Source: an uncultured Sulfolobales archaeon
GTDB lineage: Archaea; Thermoproteota; Thermoprotei_A; Sulfolobales; Desulfurococcaceae
Length of the DNA: 64,000 nucleotides
Direction of reading: 5' to 3'
Assembly: GCA_938045475.1 (NCBI GenBank)
Contig: CALIML010000004.1
Coordinates: 46,402-110,401, forward strand
Part shown: positions 58,978-64,000 of the stretch, one piece after another
Layout: every line of letters starts with the position of its first letter
Numbering within the stretch: position 1 is the first letter of the stretch
Made by a program: the position numbers and the translations under genes
Notes under the pieces: model-generated
Databases searched by the model: none
What the model saw: only the letters and a program-made list of their open reading frames with translations
Told to the model about the DNA's origin: nothing

Positions 58978-60717
58978 TTGAGTAAGGCTTTAGCCGCAAG
59001 CCTTGCTTTAATAATTGCTATAGCTATTTCAATGGCTCTCCCCTCAACAGCCCTAGCTTTAGTGAGTGGGGAAATAGTAGTTAGGCAAGAGCAATGGCCT
59101 TGGGGCAACGCCTCCGAGCCCTACCCATGGCTTGAGTACTTGAAGGGCCTCACCACTGTTAGAGGCGTCAGATTAATAGTTCTCACTAGGCATGACGCAG
59201 TAATACAGACCAGGGCAAAGACTGACTTCCTAAACAGCCCGGTGGCCAAGGAGCTCGGAATAGTCGACATAATATATGATCCAGCGGGCCCAGGCCTATG
59301 GATAGATGAAATAGAGAAGAGGAAGGCGCAAGGAATACCTATTGACGTAGCGTGGGGCGGCGGGCCAACGCTCTTCAACCTAATATACAGCAAGGGATAT
59401 TTAATGGCTTTAGATCCATCTTTTGAGCCGGCTGTAAACGCCATATTGTACGAGGCATCCAAGATCCCTGACGTCATAGCTGGAGCTTCATCAAAGCTTT
59501 ACGGCTCTGATGGAAGGATCTACTGGGTTGGAGCAGCCATTAGTTCATTTGGTTTCACAGTGAACTTAAAGAAGTTGAGTGAGTACGGCTTGCCTCAGCC
59601 AGCTAAGTGGATTGACTTAGGTAAGCCTGAGTACGCTCGCTACCTCCCAGCACTACCACTAATAACTGTAGCGAACCCCCTTATGAGCACCAGCAACACC
59701 AGAATATATGAAATAATACTGCAGGCGTATGGCTGGGAAGAGGGTTGGAGAGTGCTGACACTTCTCGCAGCCAACTCCAAGATAATATCTTCAAGCGATG
59801 AAGTCAGGGACTCCGTTATAAGAGGCGATGCCGTAGCTGGAATAACTATAGATTTCTACGGCTACATAGCTGAAGCCCAAAACCCGGACTGTAAATACGT
59901 AATACCTGAAGGAGAATCCATAGTTAACGCAGATCCAATAGCTGTACTGAAGGACACTAGGTACCCTGTTCACGCAGCTGCGTTTGTCGCATGGGTTTTA
60001 AGCGAGTATGGAGGCCAGAGAGCCTGGCTTGATAGAAACATCAATAGGCTTCCAATAAATGAAAGAGTCTTTGATCTTCCTGAGGGAAAGGAGAGGCCTG
60101 AGCTTGAAAGAGCCTATAGAGCGGCTGTAGAGGCTGGTGGAATACCGTTTGACGAGGATTTAGCTGGCGCTACAGAGCTCGCTATGCAGTACTACTTTAA
60201 GGCTACACTAATAGATGCTCAAACAGACTTAGTGAGTACGTGGGCAGCTATAGCTAAGGCATTCCTTGATGGAAAGATTACTGTGGAGGAATTCAACTAC
60301 TTAACTAAGAAGCTGGGTGAGCCAGTTACGTTCAGAGATCCTATAACTAACCAAGACGTTAAGTTTACGCTGGAATACGCTAAGGAGATAACTCCAAAGA
60401 TAATTGAAAAGGAATTTGCAGCAACACTAAACATACTGCTTCAAAGGTGGAGGGAGGCAGCCACTGCAAAGTACTTGAGCGTGTACCAGGAGCTGCAAGT
60501 AATACTTGCATCACCTAAGACAACTACTCCAACAAGTCCACCTCCAACAACAGAGACCCCTGTTACTGCTCCCACCACTCCCACTACTACTCCAGGGGAA
60601 GAGACTTCTACGACCCCTACTGCCCCGCCTGGAATACCTTTGGAGAGCGTTGCTATAGTAGTCATTGTAATTGTAGTCGTCGGCGCGATGGCACGCTTCC
60701 TGCTTAGGAGGAAGTGA
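58978..60717 (+). CDS. ABC importer substrate-binding protein, surface anchored
   Basis: A 579-residue binding protein. A signal peptide (1-28) precedes a type 2 periplasmic-binding fold of the iron/anion group (VRLIVLTRHDAVIQTRAKTD, then GIPIDVAWGGGPTLFNLIYS, and GRIYWVGAAISSFGFTVNLK). A Thr/Pro-rich linker (about 522-556) and a C-terminal membrane span (about 560-575) ending RRK anchor it to the cell, as in crenarchaea that lack lipoproteins. The start is TTG with taggtgaaa just upstream. It heads an operon with the permease and ATPase. Confidence 0.87.
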   Translation: MSKALAASLALIIAIAISMALPSTALALVSGEIVVRQEQWPWGNASEPYPWLEYLKGLTTVRGVRLIVLTRHDAVIQTRAKTDFLNSPVAKELGIVDIIYDPAGPGLWIDEIEKRKAQGIPIDVAWGGGPTLFNLIYSKGYLMALDPSFEPAVNAILYEASKIPDVIAGASSKLYGSDGRIYWVGAAISSFGFTVNLKKLSEYGLPQPAKWIDLGKPEYARYLPALPLITVANPLMSTSNTRIYEIILQAYGWEEGWRVLTLLAANSKIISSSDEVRDSVIRGDAVAGITIDFYGYIAEAQNPDCKYVIPEGESIVNADPIAVLKDTRYPVHAAAFVAWVLSEYGGQRAWLDRNINRLPINERVFDLPEGKERPELERAYRAAVEAGGIPFDEDLAGATELAMQYYFKATLIDAQTDLVSTWAAIAKAFLDGKITVEEFNYLTKKLGEPVTFRDPITNQDVKFTLEYAKEITPKIIEKEFAATLNILLQRWREAATAKYLSVYQELQVILASPKTTTPTSPPPTTETPVTAPTTPTTTPGEETSTTPTAPPGIPLESVAIVVIVIVVVGAMARFLLRRK

Positions 60718-60728
60718 AGTAGAGTTTC

Positions 60729-60738
60729 TTTATATAGA
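60729..60738 (+). promoter_or_regulatory. TATA-like box upstream of the permease gene
   Basis: The sequence ctttatatag is centred about 40 nt upstream of TTG 60775. It may give the permease and ATPase a second promoter inside the operon. Confidence 0.4.
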
Positions 60739-60774
60739 ACATTTTTTATAACCATGGATTATATTAACTCCTAG

Positions 60775-63081
60775 TTGAGCTTAGTTAAGGGGAGTTGTGT
60801 GAGGACGTATAGCCCAAGGGACTTAATAATCGTAGGGCTTATGCTGATGCTTCTTGAATACATGTTTATGCAACTTAGCCTAGGGGCATTGCAGAAGTCC
60901 GCTCTAGATCTATTGCTATTCCTAGGAGCTCTCTGGCTGGCTGCAATACTAATAGTGGAGAATCGCTTTGACCCCTATAGGATAATTTACTCATTTTCAT
61001 GGAGCTTCATAGTTGTTGTAAGCATAACCTACATATTCCTAGCTTTAGCCCTCCAGCTATCGGGAGTCGCAAGATCGCTGGTGTACCTACTGCTCCCACT
61101 AGCATTAACAGCTCTCACTGGGTTAATCAAAGTTAAGGTTATGGAGCCATTGATTCAGAGGAAGGGTGTTAGTGTCTCCTTAGGGCGCGCCTCCATAGGC
61201 AGGAAGCTGCAGATATCCCTATATAGGTTGGATAGAGTTATGATTACATTCATAGCAGTATCGCTAGCGATACTGGTGGCATTCCTCATAGCGCCTGTTC
61301 TATCCATATTCCAGTACTCCGTACTTGCCTCCAGCGGTGAGCCGTGGTACCACAACTTTAAAGTCATATTCAGCGATAATTTGTACGTTAGAAAGATCTT
61401 CATAGGGGAGCCGAAGCCCTGGGACCTCATAAGGAGGCCCGACGGCTCCCTCGAACTAGTCATTACTGGAGTAAACTATGGAGTATTAGTTAACTCAATT
61501 ACTAATGCAGTAATAGTGACTGCAGTTGCTACAGCTCTAGGAGTATTCGTAGCCTACGCTCTCGCTAGATACGATTTCTACGGCAAGACGCTCCTCAGAG
61601 TATTGGCTGTAGTGCCTCTCTTCGTCACTCCATTCATCAACTCATACATAGTTAAACTGATCTTTGGAACCGGGGGGCCCATATCTATGATTGCTGAAGC
61701 ATTGTTTGGATTTAAAGTAAGGATAGAGAGCCTGGCTGGAGTTGCACTAGCTCAAATAATGGCTTTCTACCCCATAGTCTACTTAAACGCCTACTCAAGC
61801 TTCATAAGCATTGACCCAAGCATGGAGGAGCAGGCTGAAAACCTTGGGGCAAGGAGCTGGAGGCTCTTCTTCACAGTTACGCTACCGCTTGCTCTACCTG
61901 GAATAGCTGCTGGCTCAATACTCGTATTCATATTCAGCCTAGAGGACTTAGGGGCTCCAATAGTGTTTAACGAACACAACTTAATGAGCTACAAAATATA
62001 CAGCTCACTCATAGGTGAAGCTGGAGTAGTTACACCTGAAATAGCTGCCCTTGGAGTAGTGCTCATAGCTCTATCAGTGCTTGGATTCCTAGTGATTAGA
62101 AGTTATGTATCTATGCGTGCATACGCCATGGTTAGCCGGGGAGGTAGATGGCATCCGAGGACTCGTAGGCTAGGCCTACTGGGCCACGCACTGATGTACT
62201 CCCTCCTGCTGCCACTAATAGTGTTCACTGCTCTTCCACAGATAGGAGTAGTGTTAATGGCCTTTAACGCCATGGCTCTCGACAGGTTTTCAATAAATCC
62301 AGCCGGCTTTACAGTCAAGTATGTAGTTGAGGCATTTACTGGAGGAAGCCCTCTGGCAGCCGACATACCTATGCACTTGAGGAATACTTTGACTTACGCT
62401 ACTGCCGCCGTATTAACAGCTACAGTGCTTTCAATAGTTATTGCTTACGTAGTTGGTAGAGCGAAGATAAAGTACGTCGTAGAGCTCTTGGACGTCCTTG
62501 CAACAATTCCTATAGCTATACCAGGCCTAGTGATCGCTATAGGGTACTACTACTATCTCTCAACACTATCTGGCTGGGGGCTGGAGTGGGGTAAGGGGAC
62601 TCCCTTAGAGGGATTATTCATAGCTATAAACCCAGTCTATGGAGAGCTTGGGTTTCAAGCATGGATAGTGTTGATAACTGCCTTCATTGTTAGAAGGCTG
62701 CCGTATACAGCTAGATCTGTTTTCGCAGGCTTCCAGCAAGTACACGAGAACCTTGAGGAAGCAGCCTTAAACCTTGGGGCCTCAAGGCTTAGGACTATAT
62801 CTACAGTAATCCTCCCACTCATAGTTACAAACATAGTTAGTGGAGCATTAATAGGCTTCATATACACTAGTACTGAAGTGAGCACTAGCGTGACTCTCGG
62901 AGCACTCAATAAGCAGCAGGCGCCAGTCACATACTACATGATGTACATCTATAAGGCTGGGACTACTGAGGCATATAGGTATGCAGCAGCCGTAGGGCTT
63001 CTACTAATAGCTATACAGCTCATTGCTGTAGTCATAGTGACTCTAGTGTTGAAGCAGAGGTACGCGTTCATAGGCATTTAA
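60775..63081 (+). CDS. Fused double ABC permease (FbpB/ThiP type)
   Basis: A 768-residue permease with about 14-16 spans and two copies of the transport domain. The coupling loops are MEEQAENLGARSWRLFFTVTLP (about 350) and LEEAALNLGASRLRTISTVILP (about 665). Four extra spans precede the first domain. Fused permeases of this type import iron, thiamine, phosphonate or similar small ligands. The start is TTG. It follows the binding protein by 57 nt and precedes the ATPase by 48 nt. Confidence 0.9.
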   Translation: MSLVKGSCVRTYSPRDLIIVGLMLMLLEYMFMQLSLGALQKSALDLLLFLGALWLAAILIVENRFDPYRIIYSFSWSFIVVVSITYIFLALALQLSGVARSLVYLLLPLALTALTGLIKVKVMEPLIQRKGVSVSLGRASIGRKLQISLYRLDRVMITFIAVSLAILVAFLIAPVLSIFQYSVLASSGEPWYHNFKVIFSDNLYVRKIFIGEPKPWDLIRRPDGSLELVITGVNYGVLVNSITNAVIVTAVATALGVFVAYALARYDFYGKTLLRVLAVVPLFVTPFINSYIVKLIFGTGGPISMIAEALFGFKVRIESLAGVALAQIMAFYPIVYLNAYSSFISIDPSMEEQAENLGARSWRLFFTVTLPLALPGIAAGSILVFIFSLEDLGAPIVFNEHNLMSYKIYSSLIGEAGVVTPEIAALGVVLIALSVLGFLVIRSYVSMRAYAMVSRGGRWHPRTRRLGLLGHALMYSLLLPLIVFTALPQIGVVLMAFNAMALDRFSINPAGFTVKYVVEAFTGGSPLAADIPMHLRNTLTYATAAVLTATVLSIVIAYVVGRAKIKYVVELLDVLATIPIAIPGLVIAIGYYYYLSTLSGWGLEWGKGTPLEGLFIAINPVYGELGFQAWIVLITAFIVRRLPYTARSVFAGFQQVHENLEEAALNLGASRLRTISTVILPLIVTNIVSGALIGFIYTSTEVSTSVTLGALNKQQAPVTYYMMYIYKAGTTEAYRYAAAVGLLLIAIQLIAVVIVTLVLKQRYAFIGI

Positions 63082-63129
63082 GTATCCTTACAACAATAGT
63101 AAGTAATGGAGCGAGGGTGGATGTCCTAG

Positions 63130-64000
63130 ATGGCCACGAAAGTAAGGCTTGAGGAAGTAACTAAAGTCTACGGCAACGTAGTTGCTGCAGACAACATAAC
63201 TCTGGACATAAGGCCTGGAGAGCTTTTCACATTCCTTGGGCCCAGCGGATGCGGTAAGACGACTACTCTTAGGATAATAGCTGGTTTTGAAGCTCCGGAT
63301 AAGGGGAGAGTGTTCTTCGATGAAGAAGATGTGACTTTTAAGAAGCCTTATCAAAGGGGTACAGCAATGGTGTTTCAAAACTACGCTCTCTGGCCACACA
63401 TGACTGTATACGATAATGTAGCCTATGGCTTGAGGCTCAGGAAGATCCCTGAGGATGAAGTGAGGAGGAGAGTTAAGTGGGCTCTCGAGCTCGTTAGGCT
63501 TGGGGGTCTTGAAAACAGATTCCCCCTCCAGTTAAGCGGTGGCCAGCAGCAAAGAGTTGCATTAGCTAGAGCACTTGTTGTACAGCCACGCATACTGCTC
63601 CTCGACGAGCCATTAAGCAACCTTGATGCTAAGCTGAGGATAGAGATGAGGGAGGAAGTGAAGAGGATTCAGAGAGAGCTGTCAATAACAACAATATACG
63701 TCACTCACGATCAGTTGGAAGCCATGAGCATTAGCGATAGGCTCGCCGTAATGGATAGAGGCAAAGTTCTTCAAGTGGGGACTCCTCAAGAAATATACTT
63801 TAGGCCTAAATCAGTGTTTGTAGCCAGCTTTATTGGAAGAAGCAATTTGTTTACAGGCAAAGTAGTTGAGAGAGGAGGTGCTTACACAAGAATGTACATA
63901 GATGAATTGGGTGTGGAAGTCGAAGGAGTAATTGAGGACTCTGAACTCAGCGATAGAGTCATAGCTGTAGTAAGGCCTGAGGACATAGTTGTAGAGCCTT
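63130..64000 (+). CDS. ABC importer ATPase, 3' end cut by window edge
   Basis: From ATG at 63130 about 290 residues are visible and no stop occurs before the edge. Walker A is GPSGCGKTTT near 37-46, the Q-loop VFQNYALWPHMT, the signature LSGGQQQRVALARAL, Walker B ILLLDEPLSNLDAKLR and the H-loop VTHDQLEA. After about 235 a TOBE-type regulatory domain begins (IGRSNLFTGKVVERGG). This is the motor for the permease immediately upstream. Confidence 0.93.
   Translation, partial: MATKVRLEEVTKVYGNVVAADNITLDIRPGELFTFLGPSGCGKTTTLRIIAGFEAPDKGRVFFDEEDVTFKKPYQRGTAMVFQNYALWPHMTVYDNVAYGLRLRKIPEDEVRRRVKWALELVRLGGLENRFPLQLSGGQQQRVALARALVVQPRILLLDEPLSNLDAKLRIEMREEVKRIQRELSITTIYVTHDQLEAMSISDRLAVMDRGKVLQVGTPQEIYFRPKSVFVASFIGRSNLFTGKVVERGGAYTRMYIDELGVEVEGVIEDSELSDRVIAVVRPEDIVVEP

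Noticed and set aside
1..64000. CRISPR arrays, tRNA or rRNA genes, intact transposases
   Set aside because: No regularly spaced repeats, no TTCGA-loop cloverleaf, no rRNA stretches and no full transposase reading frame were found by eye.

Overview
The window comes from a hyperthermophilic archaeon, most likely a member of the Thermoproteota (Crenarchaeota). The evidence is a ribosomal protein S25e gene, a Hel308 helicase, an AGOG-type 8-oxoguanine glycosylase, the archaeal D-aminoacyl-tRNA deacylase DtdA, a geranylgeranyl diphosphate synthase with an archaeal-type chain-length site, a two-subunit 2-oxoacid:ferredoxin oxidoreductase, frequent GTG/TTG starts and TATA boxes about 25 bp upstream of start codons (leaderless mRNAs). 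Genes are tightly packed in short operons on both strands. I see no tRNA, rRNA, CRISPR array or intact insertion sequence. I do not assign a genus.

Layout. 1-5 kb: an edge-truncated radical SAM protein, an RNA m5C methyltransferase, a HhH-GPD DNA glycosylase, and an overlapping GNAT/enolase-superfamily pair resembling the N-succinylamino acid racemase pathway. 5.6-11 kb: small unknowns, GGPP synthase, a flavin reductase-like protein, a decayed creatininase-family gene and AGOG. 11-17 kb: a NifX-like protein paired with an S-adenosylmethionine (or arginine) decarboxylase, a DUF2283 protein, a PA14 protein, GNATs, HAD and HD hydrolases, and a likely C/D box sRNA. 17-27 kb: a flippase, a TGA-interrupted ORF, S25e, a three-gene unknown operon, a divergent unknown/membrane/Hel308 operon, MoaC, a regulator and HtpX. 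27-33 kb: FUN14-like protein, PitA with its DUF47 partner, and a ParA/RHH-wHTH/unknown cassette with direct repeats in its promoter region. 33-41 kb: a maltokinase-like kinase with a DUF5752-like regulator, an ABC-2 exporter, a ThiR-like regulator, TatD and a subtilase. 42-46 kb: a molybdate/tungstate-type ABC importer followed by an HDAC-family amidohydrolase and a CYTH phosphatase/cyclase. 46-50 kb: DtdA, a kinase-like protein, DUF211, YkgJ-like protein, a second C/D sRNA candidate and a P-type ATPase remnant. 50-56.8 kb: thioredoxin-CcdA fusion, 2-oxoacid oxidoreductase, a radical SAM enzyme and 6-phospho-3-hexuloisomerase. 56.9-64 kb: a membrane-anchored surface protein divergent from an ABC importer with an anchored binding protein, a double permease and an ATPase cut by the window edge.

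Themes. Several genes are decaying (creatininase, P-type ATPase, two stop-interrupted frames), so gene loss is recent enough to read. Chirality (racemase pair, DtdA), DNA repair (two glycosylases, Hel308) and nutrient import (two ABC importers, PitA) recur. The least explained items are the ParA cassette, the operon at 20.0-21.2 kb, the GC-rich foldable segment near 49.9-50.1 kb and the two C/D box sRNA candidates.
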